Source: Aquabacterium fontiphilum (lineage in GTDB: Bacteria > Pseudomonadota > Gammaproteobacteria > Burkholderiales > Burkholderiaceae_C). From it: DNA of 64,000 nt. Positions 19,770 to 29,247 of the stretch are shown here, piece by piece. The position numbers and the translations under genes are program-made. Under the pieces are notes generated by a model that saw nothing but the letters and a program-made list of their open reading frames with translations, was not told the origin of the DNA and searched no databases. Each line of letters starts with the position of its first letter. The first letter of the stretch is position 1. Location: positions 1 to 64,000 of the forward strand of contig NZ_JAAAPN010000011.1 in NCBI RefSeq assembly GCF_009909205.1, in the 5' to 3' direction.

Positions 19770-22748
19770 TCAGGCCTCGGCCACGGCCGTCGGTGCCTCG
19801 CTGAGCGGCAGTGTCTGACCACTCCAGCGCGGCAGCCACAACGTGACGGTGGTGCCCTGTTGCGCGACGCTGGTCAGCCCGAGGCTGCCACCCATGAGCT
19901 CGAGGATCTCCTTGACGATGGCCACGCCCAGGCCTGTGCCCGGGATGTTGCCGGACTTGTCGGCGCGGTAGAAGCGCTCGCCGACGCGGGCCAGTTGCTC
20001 GGGCGACAGGCCAATCCCCCGGTCGGTCACCTCCACGCCGACCAGCTCCTTGCCCTGCACCACGCGCGTGATCACGCGCAGCGTCACATCGCCACCCGCT
20101 GGCGAGTACTTGTAAGCGTTCGACAGCACGTTGAGCAAAGCCTGTTGCAGCTTCTGCCGATCGACCCAGACCAGGTGAAGCTGCTCGGGCCAACTGATGA
20201 CCGGCGGTTCGCGCTCGGCAGGCGGCTTGAAATCGCGCACGGTGTCGGCCACCACAGCCGCGAGGTTGCAGGCTTCGAACGCGAAGTCCTTGCCTTGGCG
20301 CGCCTCGATGCGCGCCAGATCGAGCAACTCGTTGATGATGCTCGACATGGCCTCGCTTTGACGGTAGATCCGCCCCAGCAACTCTTTCTGCTTGTCGGGC
20401 TTGAGCTCGCGGGTGAGCAGCAACTCGGTGAAGCCGTAGATGCTGGCCATGGGCGTGCGCAGCTCGTGGGCGGCCATGGACAGGAAGGCGCTCTTCATCT
20501 GGTCGACTTCGCTCTCGTGCGTGACATCGCGGATGTGCAGCACCTGAGAGACCAGTGCCCCCGGGCTTTCGCTCAGGCGCATCTCCAGCACCCGGCGTGC
20601 GGGTGGCCGCATCTCGACCAGCACGCGCCCGCTGCCGTCCCGGCCCGCGCTGGCCTGCACGCCACGCAGGCCGGCCAGGTCCTGCACAGCCTGACCCTCG
20701 GCGGCCTGGGCGAACAGCTGGGCGGCAAAGGCCGCCTCGTCTAGCCCGAGCAGCGCCTCGCAGGGCAGCCCTGTGAGTTGCGCCATGGCAGGCGACGCAT
20801 AGCTCACGCGGCGGCCTGCATCGAACGACACAAAGCCGTCGCGGGTGAGCGAGAAGATGGCCTGCATCTGTTCGCTGTGCTCCTGGATCTGGGCCTGCGC
20901 CACTTTGTGGGCGTGCACGTCCTGGATGGAGCCGGCCATGCGCGTGGGCTCGCCGCGCTCATCAAAGTAGACCTTGGCCCGGCTGCGAAACCAGCGGTAG
21001 TCGCCCGCCTTGGTCCTGAGCCGATACTCGGTGTCGAACGGCACATGGTCGCGCAGCGCGGCCTCGATGGCCTGGAAGGTGCGACGCTGGTCGTCCGGAT
21101 GCAGCATTGCATCGAAGGTCACCAGATTGGCTTCGATCTCGCCCGGCTCATAGCCCAGCAGGCGGAAGAACTGCGGCGACCACCATTCCGCGTGCGCGTG
21201 GACATCCATCCAGTCCCACAGGCCATCGTTGCCACCATCGATGGCCAGGTTGTAGCGCTCGGCCAGGGCCTTGAGCTCATCCTGTGCGCGGCGCGTGGCG
21301 GTGATGTCATAGGCGATCGAGATGTACTTCTCGATCGAGCCATCGCGCCGTCGGATGGGCGAGATCACGCACTGCACCCAATGGTGCGTCCCGTCCTTGG
21401 CCCGGTTGCACACCTGCCCCACCCAAGGCTGCCCGTGCAGCAAGGTCTGCCACACGGCGATCCAGAACATCGGATCGTGCTCGCCCGAGGCCAGCAACCG
21501 AGGGTTGCGCCCCAGCAGTTCGCTGGCCTCATAGCCGTTGGCCTGACAGAAGGCATCGTTGACATGCGTGATGGCGCCCTGCGGATCGGTGATGCACACC
21601 ATGCTGAAACGGTCAAGCGTGTCGATCAGGACCTGGCTCTCGTGGGCCACCTGCTCGGCCAGCCCCTTGGCCTGCAGCAGGTCTTCTGTCATGCCCTCGG
21701 CCAGGGCCTGTGCGCGGGCGCGGCCCGTCATCAACAACCACAGCGCGGCCGCCATCAGCGCGCTCAGCCCCACCCCGAGCACCGCAATCCACAGCGGCAT
21801 GGCCGCGCCCTGGTCTTGCTCGAACAGCGCGGTGGACGTCACGGCCAAGGAAAAGGTCTGACCGCCCACATCCACCGCCCGCCGCTGCTGGAACTCGCCC
21901 GCCCCATCTGTCGCCTGGTCGGCCGGCGGCGTGTAGCGCGCCAGCAGCATCAGCCCGCCGCTGCCCGCCTGGCCGTGCACGGCAAAAGCCAGCACACCGC
22001 GGAACCGGTCACCAATGCCCGCAACCAGCTCGTCGACGATGATCGGGGCGTAGACGACCCCAAGCAAGGCGGCACGGCGCTGCGCCACCGTGTCAGTGGG
22101 CTGATCAGGTCGGTAGACCGGCAGGTAGTACAGCATGCCGGGGCGCTGCTGGCCGTCCTGCACCAGCACCACTGGCGCCGTGGTGGTCGGCAGCCCCGTA
22201 TCGATGGCGCGCTCGATCGCTGCGCGACGATAAGGCTCGGAGCCGACATCAAAGCCCTGTGCCGCCAGGTTGTTGTCCAGGGGTTCGATCAGCTTGATGA
22301 CATACAGATCGGGTGCGCTGCCGGACGTGCGGATGCGGAAGGCGGGCGCGCCGTCAGCGCGCTCGTGCGCCACGAAGCGATCCAGGTCGACGCGCTCGAC
22401 CCGCTGGATGAAGCCCAGCCCGCGGATACCGGGAAACTCGGCCCGCAGATCGCGGCTGCTGGCCCAGTCGCGAAACGCACGGCGCGGCAAGGGACCACCA
22501 AACGCATGGATGGTGCCGCGCAAGCCACGGAAGCCGGACAGCGCGCGGTCAAAGCGCGTCTGCACCTCGGCCTGGACCTGGCTGGCGTGGCGTTCGAAGC
22601 GCATGGCGGCCGACTCGGCCGCCTGTTGGTGCAGGCTGCGAACCAGCGTGGCCGACAAGAAGACGCCCACGCAAAACGTGAACAACGCCACGGCCGCCGC
22701 CCCCCATCGGGAGCGGCGCAGCGGGGCAAGGCGCGGCATCGGCGACAT
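19770..22748 (-). CDS. CHASE-PAS sensor histidine kinase
   Basis: A large membrane sensor of about 992 residues. Order: transmembrane helix (about 12-32), periplasmic CHASE domain (about 70-280; ACAAPS-type FRGLRGT and GIRGLGFIQRV), second transmembrane helix (about 340-360), three PAS domains (GITHVNDAF-like; DGGNDGLWDWM; SLTRDGFVSF), the HisKA phosphoacceptor box SMAAHELRTPM near 760, and HATPase motifs N (NVLSNAYKYS), G1 (DRGIGLS) and G2 (GTGLGVAIV). It has no receiver of its own; the divergent receiver at 22860 is the obvious partner. Start 22748 (MSPMPRL) is chosen; 22787 is possible. The ligand is unknown; CHASE domains bind small molecules such as cytokinins or peptides in other systems. 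Confidence 0.9.
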   Translation of the reverse strand: MSPMPRLAPLRRSRWGAAAVALFTFCVGVFLSATLVRSLHQQAAESAAMRFERHASQVQAEVQTRFDRALSGFRGLRGTIHAFGGPLPRRAFRDWASSRDLRAEFPGIRGLGFIQRVERVDLDRFVAHERADGAPAFRIRTSGSAPDLYVIKLIEPLDNNLAAQGFDVGSEPYRRAAIERAIDTGLPTTTAPVVLVQDGQQRPGMLYYLPVYRPDQPTDTVAQRRAALLGVVYAPIIVDELVAGIGDRFRGVLAFAVHGQAGSGGLMLLARYTPPADQATDGAGEFQQRRAVDVGGQTFSLAVTSTALFEQDQGAAMPLWIAVLGVGLSALMAAALWLLMTGRARAQALAEGMTEDLLQAKGLAEQVAHESQVLIDTLDRFSMVCITDPQGAITHVNDAFCQANGYEASELLGRNPRLLASGEHDPMFWIAVWQTLLHGQPWVGQVCNRAKDGTHHWVQCVISPIRRRDGSIEKYISIAYDITATRRAQDELKALAERYNLAIDGGNDGLWDWMDVHAHAEWWSPQFFRLLGYEPGEIEANLVTFDAMLHPDDQRRTFQAIEAALRDHVPFDTEYRLRTKAGDYRWFRSRAKVYFDERGEPTRMAGSIQDVHAHKVAQAQIQEHSEQMQAIFSLTRDGFVSFDAGRRVSYASPAMAQLTGLPCEALLGLDEAAFAAQLFAQAAEGQAVQDLAGLRGVQASAGRDGSGRVLVEMRPPARRVLEMRLSESPGALVSQVLHIRDVTHESEVDQMKSAFLSMAAHELRTPMASIYGFTELLLTRELKPDKQKELLGRIYRQSEAMSSIINELLDLARIEARQGKDFAFEACNLAAVVADTVRDFKPPAEREPPVISWPEQLHLVWVDRQKLQQALLNVLSNAYKYSPAGGDVTLRVITRVVQGKELVGVEVTDRGIGLSPEQLARVGERFYRADKSGNIPGTGLGVAIVKEILELMGGSLGLTSVAQQGTTVTLWLPRWSGQTLPLSEAPTAVAEA

Positions 22749-22859
22749 CAGTCGGACATGGTGTGAACAAAGTCGATGCAGTGACATCGGCTGCCGTCTA
22801 CATTCCTTGAGCACCCTGCCGATAAGACCGACATTGCCGATGCATGAAACGGATGCCCC

Positions 22860-23225
22860 ATGAAGCGCGTGCTGATCGTCGAAGACCAGGCCGACATACG
22901 CGAGTTGATTCGCATGACGCTGGAGATCGAGGACCTGGACATCCACGAGGCGGAAAATGGCGATGTGGGCCTGGATCTGGCCAACCGCCTGCAGCCGGAT
23001 CTGGTGCTGCTGGACATCATGATGCCGGGCCACCTCGACGGCTTTGCGGTATGTGACCGCATCAAGGGCGACCCCCGCCTGCGCGCCACCAGGGTGGTCT
23101 TTCTGAGTGCCAAGGGACAAGACGCCGACAAGCGCCAGGGCAAGCAGTCGGGTGGCGACGGCTATCTGACCAAGCCCTTCAGCCCCAAGCAGTTGCTCGA
23201 AGTGGTCAACCGCCAGCTGAGCTGA
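22860..23225 (+). CDS. Single-domain response regulator (CheY-like)
   Basis: A 121-residue stand-alone receiver: acidic pair ED (VLIVEDQ), phosphoacceptor Asp in LVLLDIMMPG (near 56) and conserved Lys in TKPFSPKQLL (near 103). No output domain, so it must act by protein interaction or as a phosphorelay intermediate. It is divergent from the CHASE-PAS kinase with 111 bases between starts, and its stop is 3 bases from the HD-GYP gene, so operon membership is nearly certain. Confidence 0.92.
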   Translation: MKRVLIVEDQADIRELIRMTLEIEDLDIHEAENGDVGLDLANRLQPDLVLLDIMMPGHLDGFAVCDRIKGDPRLRATRVVFLSAKGQDADKRQGKQSGGDGYLTKPFSPKQLLEVVNRQLS

Positions 23226-23228
23226 GCC

Positions 23229-24518
23229 ATGGGCGACGCAGTCGAAGCGGAGACATACCTCACCCCGGCCCAGCTGTGCGTCGGGCTGTACATCCATCTC
23301 GACCTGCCCTGGTCAGCCCACCCCTTTGCGTTCTCCAGCTTCAAGCTGCGCAAGCCGGAACAGGTGGAAGCGGTCCGCAAGCTGGGACTGGCGCGCATCC
23401 GTTACTCGCCCGAGCGCAGTGACTGCGCCCCAGCCGAGGCCCCCTCCGGTCCCGACACCAAGGAGCGTGTCCCCGGGCGAGCGGGCGCAACCGTCGCGCC
23501 CGCCGACGCCGCCACCCAAGCGCGCCACCTCGCCCGGCTTCGTGCTCAGCGCGCCCGCATGTCCGCCTGCGAGCAGCAGCTGGCCAGCGCCGCCGGCACC
23601 GTGCGCAGCTTCAGTCAGCGCGTATTCAGCCAGCCACAACAGGTTCGGGCAGACGCCGACCAGCTGATCGCCAACCTGGCCGAATCGATGCTGGTGGAAG
23701 CCGATGTGTCGCTCCAGCTCATGGCCGACAAGGTCGGCGGCGAGGACGTCTACAGCCATGGGCTCAACGTGGCCCTGCTGGGCATGATGGTGGCGCGACA
23801 GCTGAAGGCGCCTGCCCGCCTCATCCAGGGCGTGGGACTCGCCGCCCTGTTCCACGACATTGGCGAACTCGACGTGCCCGATCGGATCCGCCGCAAGGCA
23901 GACCCCTGGACACGCGCCGAGCAGCAGCTGATGCAGCAGCATGTTGAGCACAGCATGCAGCTGGCCCAAAAGCTGGGCCTCGCGCCGGAGACCGTGCACG
24001 CCATTGGCCAGCACCACGAGCGGGCCGATGGCACCGGCTACCCGGCAGGGCTCAATCTGGCGCAGTTGCCGCTGATGTCGCGCATCCTCGCGGTGGTCGA
24101 CACCTTCGACGAGGCGTGTAACCCGGCTGTGGTGTCGCGCGCACTAACGGCGCATGAAGCGCTCTCGGCCATGTTCAGCCAGCACAGCGGCTTGTACGAC
24201 CCCCTGGTGCTGAACACCTTTGTTCGGTGCATGGGCGTGTACCCGCCGGGCACGGTGGTGCAGCTCTCGAGCGGGCAGCGCGCCATCGTGGTGTCAGTGA
24301 ACACCAGCAAGCCCTTGAGGCCGGTGGTGCTCATCCACGACCCGGGCGTGCCCAAGCACGAGGCGCTGGTGTGCGACCTGGAACATGCCCCCGAGTTGTC
24401 GGTCGCTCGAGCGCTGCGGCCCGAACAACTCGAGGAAGCCGAGCGCAGCTACCTTGCGCCACGGGTGCGGACGACCTATTTCTTCGACGCTGACCCGGGC
24501 ACGGGAGGCACCGCATGA
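23229..24518 (+). CDS. HD-GYP domain protein (putative c-di-GMP phosphodiesterase)
   Basis: A 429-residue cytoplasmic protein with an N-terminal DUF3391-type domain (about 10-60, YLTPAQLCVGLYIHLDLPWS), a Pro/Ala-rich linker, then an HD-GYP domain. Seen directly: HDIGE near 208 with metal ligands, HVEHSMQL, and HHERADGTGYPAGL, in which the GYP motif is intact, so phosphodiesterase activity on cyclic di-GMP is expected. Flanked by receivers on both sides and overlapping the second by 4 bases. The set suggests a phosphorelay controlling c-di-GMP turnover, such as in motility or biofilm, but targets are not visible. Confidence 0.9.
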   Translation: MGDAVEAETYLTPAQLCVGLYIHLDLPWSAHPFAFSSFKLRKPEQVEAVRKLGLARIRYSPERSDCAPAEAPSGPDTKERVPGRAGATVAPADAATQARHLARLRAQRARMSACEQQLASAAGTVRSFSQRVFSQPQQVRADADQLIANLAESMLVEADVSLQLMADKVGGEDVYSHGLNVALLGMMVARQLKAPARLIQGVGLAALFHDIGELDVPDRIRRKADPWTRAEQQLMQQHVEHSMQLAQKLGLAPETVHAIGQHHERADGTGYPAGLNLAQLPLMSRILAVVDTFDEACNPAVVSRALTAHEALSAMFSQHSGLYDPLVLNTFVRCMGVYPPGTVVQLSSGQRAIVVSVNTSKPLRPVVLIHDPGVPKHEALVCDLEHAPELSVARALRPEQLEEAERSYLAPRVRTTYFFDADPGTGGTA

Positions 24519-24889
24519 GCGCCGCCACCTCGCCCCGCGTTCTGGTGGTCGACGACTCGGGCAGCTTCCGCGTCGTGGTCAAGGTCGCGCTGCAGCGCTG
24601 GGGCTATGAGGTGGACGAAGCGGCCAGCGCCGAAGAGGCCTGCACCTTGCTGGACGGCCGCCCGCTGGATCTGATCGTGTGCGACCTGAACATGCCGGGC
24701 ATGAACGGGCTGGCGTTCGTGCGACACCTCCGCGCGTCCGGTCACACCGGGGTGCCCGTGATGATGCTCACCACGGAGGCGTCCGAGCGCCATCCCGCCC
24801 ACACCGAACTGGCGATTGCCGCCTGGATCACCAAGCCGTTTTCGCCCTCGCAGCTGATCGAGGCGGTGCAACGGGTCTGCCCCCTCTGA
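24515..24889 (+). CDS. Single-domain response regulator (CheY-like)
   Basis: A 124-residue receiver: VLVVDDSGSFR with the acidic pair, phosphoacceptor Asp in LIVCDLNMPGMNG (near 60), Thr in MMLTTE and Lys in ITKPFSPSQL. It overlaps the HD-GYP stop by 4 bases (ATGA), indicating translational coupling. The MPGMNG and MLTTE wording is CheY-like, so it may talk to a chemotaxis-type kinase rather than the local CHASE-PAS kinase. It ends 20 bases before the convergent alpha/beta hydrolase. Confidence 0.92.
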   Translation: MSAATSPRVLVVDDSGSFRVVVKVALQRWGYEVDEAASAEEACTLLDGRPLDLIVCDLNMPGMNGLAFVRHLRASGHTGVPVMMLTTEASERHPAHTELAIAAWITKPFSPSQLIEAVQRVCPL

Positions 24890-24909
24890 ACCGCGCTCAC
24901 CAGCGCTGA

Positions 24910-25857
24910 TCAGGGTGCCAGAAACGCCTGCACCGCCGCCACCGTCGCCGCCGGATCTTCCTCGTGTGGCACGTGGCCCAGGCCGTCAAACAAGGCCACG
25001 CGGCTGCCCGCGATGTCGCGCTGGAACTGGTCGGCGTTGTTGGGCGGAATCAGCCGGTCCTGGCCGCCCCAGATGATCAGCGTCGGCTGCTTGATCTGCG
25101 GGATCTGCGCCGCGAACTCGCCACCCGGGCTCTGGCGGAAGCGCTCGCCCAGTGCCGCGCGGTTGCCCGCGCGCAAGGTCAGCTCGTAGTAACGGTCAAC
25201 CAGCTCGGGCGTGACCTTGCTCGGGTCGCCGTACACATTGCGCACGCTGGATTCGATCATGCTGCGCGGCAACGTGTTCTGCATCAGCGGGCGCAAGGCT
25301 GGAATCTGGGCGATCTTGAAGCCAATCGGTACGGACTGGGCATCGTAGGGATAACCGGCGGCATCCACCAACACCAGCTTGCTCACGCGCGCAGGGTGGT
25401 CGACCGCCAGCTTCCAGGCCAGGTTACCGCCAAACGAGTTGCCCGCCACGACCGCCTGCTGCACGCCCAATTGGTCCATCAACGCGACCACGAATTCGAC
25501 GTAGCGCGTGAGGCGGTAGTCACCATCGGGCATGGGGCCGGTCAGGCCGAAGCCTGGCAGGTCCATGCGGATCACGCGGCGCTGGCCCTTGAGCGCCTCC
25601 GTCCAGCCGTCCCAGGTGTGCAGGCTGGCCGACGTGCCGTGCAGCAGCACGATGGGCTGCGGGTCGTCACGCGGGCCTTCATCGCGCAGGTGCGCATTCA
25701 TGCCCATCACCTGCACAAACTGCGACGGCGCAGGCGCCCAGCGCGCGGTCAACGTGTCCACCGGCCGGTCTGGCGCCCACGACATCGCGACGCCCGCACC
25801 GGCCAGCACACCCAGGGCCAGCACGGCCCCGCCCACGATCTTCACCCACCTGCTCAT
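24910..25857 (-). CDS. Membrane-anchored alpha/beta hydrolase
   Basis: A 315-residue hydrolase: N-terminal membrane anchor or signal (VKIVGGAVLALGVLAGAGVAM), oxyanion HGTSASLHTWDGW, nucleophile elbow GNSFGGN (Ser near 155), acid in GGQDRLIPP and His in GLGHVPHEE. The complete Ser-Asp-His triad suggests active esterase or lipase chemistry; the substrate is unknown. The ATG at 25857 starts the anchor; a longer frame reads through the upstream phosphatase and is a shadow. It follows the histidine phosphatase by 95 bases. Confidence 0.85.
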   Translation of the reverse strand: MSRWVKIVGGAVLALGVLAGAGVAMSWAPDRPVDTLTARWAPAPSQFVQVMGMNAHLRDEGPRDDPQPIVLLHGTSASLHTWDGWTEALKGQRRVIRMDLPGFGLTGPMPDGDYRLTRYVEFVVALMDQLGVQQAVVAGNSFGGNLAWKLAVDHPARVSKLVLVDAAGYPYDAQSVPIGFKIAQIPALRPLMQNTLPRSMIESSVRNVYGDPSKVTPELVDRYYELTLRAGNRAALGERFRQSPGGEFAAQIPQIKQPTLIIWGGQDRLIPPNNADQFQRDIAGSRVALFDGLGHVPHEEDPAATVAAVQAFLAP

Positions 25858-25952
25858 CTCAGCGGCCCTCTTTGTGTGAAAGAAGCCCCGATTGTGGCCT
25901 GCTGACGCTCGAAGCGCACTCGGCCAAACGTCGGCGTCACCCGGCTTGACGC

Positions 25953-26645
25953 TCAGCGGTAGGTCAGCAGCGAAGGCTGTGTGCCTTCCACATGGGCGTG
26001 CTCGTTGACCGACAGCAGGTGCAGCCCGTCGCGGCCCACATTGATCTTGGTGATGCCGGCGTTGGCCAGCGTCCAGTTGATGGTGAAGGCCTGGCTGTCG
26101 TGCAGGCCCAGCAGATGGGCGCACACCACGCTGATCACGCCCCCCGAGGTGAAGACCACCAGGTGGCCCTTGGCCGGTGTCTGCCTGACCAGCTCGTCGA
26201 GCGCCGCCACGCAGCGCAACTTGAAGGCCGACCACGGTTCGGCGTACTCGGCATCGTGGTTGCCGCCCACCCAGCGGGCCACGGCATCCTGAAAAAAGGT
26301 CTGAAAGGCCCGGCGCGGGTCGCCGCTGGCGGCCATCTCGGCCATCATCACGGCCTTGTCGGCATAGCGCGGCTCGGCGACCTCGATCACGTTCTCGTGG
26401 TCGAACTCGTTGACGCCGGCGTGCAACTGCATCGGCACGTCCAGCGCCATGGCCGACAGCGCCGCGCGCGCCGTTTCCTGGTGCCGCTGCATGGTGCCGG
26501 CAACAGCCACCTCAGGCGCGACGCCGCGGGCCTTGAGCGCCTGCCCCACGGCGTAGCCCTGCTGGTGGCCCACCGGCGACAGCGCATCGTAGTTCTGGCT
26601 GCCAAACGACGCCTGGCCGTGGCGGATCAGGTAAAGCGCACCCAT
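25953..26645 (-). CDS. Histidine phosphatase family protein
   Basis: A 230-residue member of the phosphoglycerate-mutase-like superfamily: the phosphorylated His sits in LIRHGQASFG at the very N-terminus (near residue 9), followed by the LSPVGHQQG motif and a second His region VVFTSGGVIS. Substrate is not inferable. It starts 18 bases after the acyl-CoA dehydrogenase stop, so they probably form one transcript; in Burkholderiales such pairs occur with acyl-CoA metabolism genes. Confidence 0.88.
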   Translation of the reverse strand: MGALYLIRHGQASFGSQNYDALSPVGHQQGYAVGQALKARGVAPEVAVAGTMQRHQETARAALSAMALDVPMQLHAGVNEFDHENVIEVAEPRYADKAVMMAEMAASGDPRRAFQTFFQDAVARWVGGNHDAEYAEPWSAFKLRCVAALDELVRQTPAKGHLVVFTSGGVISVVCAHLLGLHDSQAFTINWTLANAGITKINVGRDGLHLLSVNEHAHVEGTQPSLLTYR

Positions 26646-26663
26646 CTCAGACCTTGCCCGCCT

Positions 26664-27893
26664 TCACTTGGCGCCGTACTTCATCAGCTCCAGCCGGGCG
26701 ATCATGCCCTTGTGGACTTCATCGGGGCCGTCGGCCAGGCGCAGCGAACGGGCCTGGTTGAAGAAGGCCGTGAGCATCGTGTCATGCGAGACGCCCATGC
26801 CACCATGGATCTGGATGGCGAAGTCGACCACCTGCTGCAGCATCGACGGCGCCACCACCTTGATGGCCGAGACGTCGGTGAGCGCGCTCATCACGCCCAG
26901 GTTGTCGATCTTCCATGCAGCCTGCAGCGTGAGCAACCGAGCCTGGTCGATGGCCAGGCGGCACTCCGCAATGCGCTCGCGGTTGCCACCCAGGTTGATG
27001 ATGGGCTTGCCAAAGGCCACGCGCTTCAAGCCACGCTCGATGGCCAGCTCCAGCGCCTTCTCGGCTGCGCCAATGCAGCGCATGCAGTGATGGATGCGGC
27101 CCGGGCCCAGGCGCCCTTGAGCGATCTCGAAGCCCCGGCCCGGCCCTGCGATCACGTTGCTCAGCGGCAGACGCACGTTGGTGAAGTGCACCTCGCCATG
27201 GCCATGCGGCTCGTCGTATTCGCCGAAGACGGGCAGCATGCGCTTGATCTCGACGCCGGGGGCATCCAGCGGCACCAGCACCATGGAGTGCTGACCATGG
27301 CGGCCCGCATCGGCATTGGGCGTGGCGGCCATGAAGATGCCGATCTTGCAGCGTGGGTCACCCACGCCCGACGACCACCACTTCTTGCCATTGAGCACGA
27401 TGTGGTCGCCCTCAACCACGGCGGTGGCTGCCATGTTGGTGGCGTCCGACGAGGCCACATCGGGCTCGGTCATGAAGAACACCGAGCGGATCTCGCCGTT
27501 GAGCAGCGGGGTCAGCCACTGCGCCTTCTGCTCGGCGCTGCCGTACTTCCACAGCACCTCCATGTTGCCGGTGTCAGGCGCATTGCAGTTGAAGATCTCG
27601 GGCGCCATCATCGAACGACCGGTCTGCTCGGCACTGAAGGCGTACTCCAGCACGCTCAGGCCCGGGGCCAGGTCGGCATCGGGCAGGAACAGGTTCCACA
27701 GGCCCTCGGCCTTGGCCTGCGCCTTGAGTTCTTCGACGCGAGCCGGGATCTGCCACTGCGTCCAGTCGCCGCCATGGCGCGCCTCGTGGATCTCTTTCCA
27801 GTGTTGGGCCTCGACCGGGGCGATGCGCTCGTCAATGAAGGCGCGCACCCGCTGGGCATAGCTCCGGGCGCGTTCACTGGGCTGGAAGTCCAT
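26664..27893 (-). CDS. Acyl-CoA dehydrogenase family protein
   Basis: A 409-residue flavoprotein of the ACAD family (ACAD10/11-like) oxidising an acyl-CoA thioester. It shows the N-terminal helical domain, FFMTEPDVASSDATN (flavin/substrate contact), the beta-domain with GKKWWSSGVGDPRCKIGIFM and the C-terminal helical domain with the conserved FQIHGG-like AIQIHGGMGVS. RBS CAGGAG precedes the ATG. Together with fadH nearby it suggests fatty-acid or branched-acid catabolism, though the substrate is unknown. A divergent LysR gene lies 87 bases away. Confidence 0.9.
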   Translation of the reverse strand: MDFQPSERARSYAQRVRAFIDERIAPVEAQHWKEIHEARHGGDWTQWQIPARVEELKAQAKAEGLWNLFLPDADLAPGLSVLEYAFSAEQTGRSMMAPEIFNCNAPDTGNMEVLWKYGSAEQKAQWLTPLLNGEIRSVFFMTEPDVASSDATNMAATAVVEGDHIVLNGKKWWSSGVGDPRCKIGIFMAATPNADAGRHGQHSMVLVPLDAPGVEIKRMLPVFGEYDEPHGHGEVHFTNVRLPLSNVIAGPGRGFEIAQGRLGPGRIHHCMRCIGAAEKALELAIERGLKRVAFGKPIINLGGNRERIAECRLAIDQARLLTLQAAWKIDNLGVMSALTDVSAIKVVAPSMLQQVVDFAIQIHGGMGVSHDTMLTAFFNQARSLRLADGPDEVHKGMIARLELMKYGAK

Positions 27894-27980
27894 GGCTGTC
27901 TCCTGTGGCGGCAGCGCCGCTGTGCGATGTCAATCACCCCATGCTACGCCCCACACACTCCTGCATCAAATGATGAATTT

Positions 27981-28916
27981 TCATTCCAAGTCATGCGCGC
28001 CATGCATGGCATCACGGGCGCCACGGGCGACGCTCTCGCGCATCCAGCGGTGAACCGGGTCGGCCTCGCGGTCGGCATGCCAGTACATCCAGATGCCAAT
28101 GGGCGGCACCGCCAGCGGCAGGTCGCACACCGCCAGCGGCAGGGCACGGGTCAGTTGCTCGGCGTAGGTGTGAGGCAAGGTCAGCAACGCGTCGCTGTGG
28201 GCCACCACATTGGCGGCCGCAAAGTAATGCTGACAGCGCAGGATCACGTCGCGCTCGCCCAGGCCATGGGCCGACCACACCGCCTGCAGCGGGTCGGGCT
28301 GCTCGGGCTGCAGCGTCACCATCACGTGGCGGCTGGCGAAGTAGCTTGCGACATCCATGCGGCGGCACAAGGGGTGGCCTCGGCGCAGCAGCACCGACAG
28401 CCGCTCGTCGGCCAGATGCTCGCCGCGGATGCGCCCGGCCACGCGTCGCTGCCGGTCGATGACCAGGTCCACCTCGCCCTGCGTCAGGCTGCGCTCCAGC
28501 GCCTCGCGCGGCACGCGCACGCTGGCCAGGCGCAGGCGGGGTGCCAGTTCGGTCAACCGCGTCACCAGCGGCGGCAGGGTGATGGCTTCCAACACGTCGC
28601 GCATGCCCAGGCGCAGCGTCATGTCCAGCGTGGCCGGATCAAAGTGGCCCGCCTGTGCCAGCACCGACTGCAGCCCGCGCAGGTGGGCCTGCACCTCACC
28701 GATCACCCGCCGGGTGAGTTCGGTGGGCACCATCTGGTTGCCCTGACGCACGAACAGCGGGTCGCCCCAGATGCGACGCAATCGCGCCAGTGCATGGCTG
28801 ACCGCCGGCTGGCTCAGGTGCAGGTGGCGGGCGGCGCCGGAGATGCCGCCGTGCGCATACACCGCGTCCATCACGCGAAAGAGGTTGAGATCGAGGCGCG
28901 AAAACGAAGGCAGCAT
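27981..28916 (-). CDS. LysR family transcriptional regulator
   Basis: An LTTR of 311 residues from the ATG at 28916 (MLPSFSRLDLNLFRVMDAV); upstream ATGs at 28928 and 28940 are possible and none has an RBS. HTH: HGGISGAARHLHLSQPAVSHALARLRRIWGD split as helix-turn-helix near residues 20-50. The effector domain (from about 90) resembles the NodD/LinR-like group with DPLFVRQGNQMVPTELTRR. It lies upstream of and in the same direction as the acyl-CoA dehydrogenase, which it may regulate; the next gene, corA, is divergent. Confidence 0.88.
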   Translation of the reverse strand: MLPSFSRLDLNLFRVMDAVYAHGGISGAARHLHLSQPAVSHALARLRRIWGDPLFVRQGNQMVPTELTRRVIGEVQAHLRGLQSVLAQAGHFDPATLDMTLRLGMRDVLEAITLPPLVTRLTELAPRLRLASVRVPREALERSLTQGEVDLVIDRQRRVAGRIRGEHLADERLSVLLRRGHPLCRRMDVASYFASRHVMVTLQPEQPDPLQAVWSAHGLGERDVILRCQHYFAAANVVAHSDALLTLPHTYAEQLTRALPLAVCDLPLAVPPIGIWMYWHADREADPVHRWMRESVARGARDAMHGAHDLE

Positions 28917-28940
28917 GGTGTGAACCATACACCGGCGCAC

Positions 28941-29247
28941 ATTTGACCGCCCTGACCGGCCTGTTTACGCGACACAGGCCGCCAGGCCGCGCCATAATCA
29001 CGTCATGAGCCGAGCCATCGGCACTTCGGAGCACACACCTTGGACAGTCACCCTTGGTGACCGCCCACTCCAGCCACCGGGCCACCCGCACCGCGCCTTG
29101 AGCCAGCGGCCCCGGTGCCACCCCGCCGCCGCGCCGTGACGCGCGGCCCGGGCGCATGCGGGAGGGGGCGGCAACCACTACACCCCCCGACACCCGCTGC
29201 GAGGCCGACCTGCGCGTTGCCGGCCCCTGCATTGCGCTGGAGAACCC
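28941..29247. promoter_or_regulatory. Region between LysR gene and corA, with a leader hairpin
   Basis: About 330 bases without a convincing gene. GTCACC-CTT-GGTGAC (29047-29061) is a perfect 6-base-pair hairpin in what would be the corA leader. A short frame from 29005 encodes a Pro-rich peptide but has no RBS. I cannot match it to a known Mg2+ riboswitch (mgtA M-box or mgtL). Confidence 0.35.
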
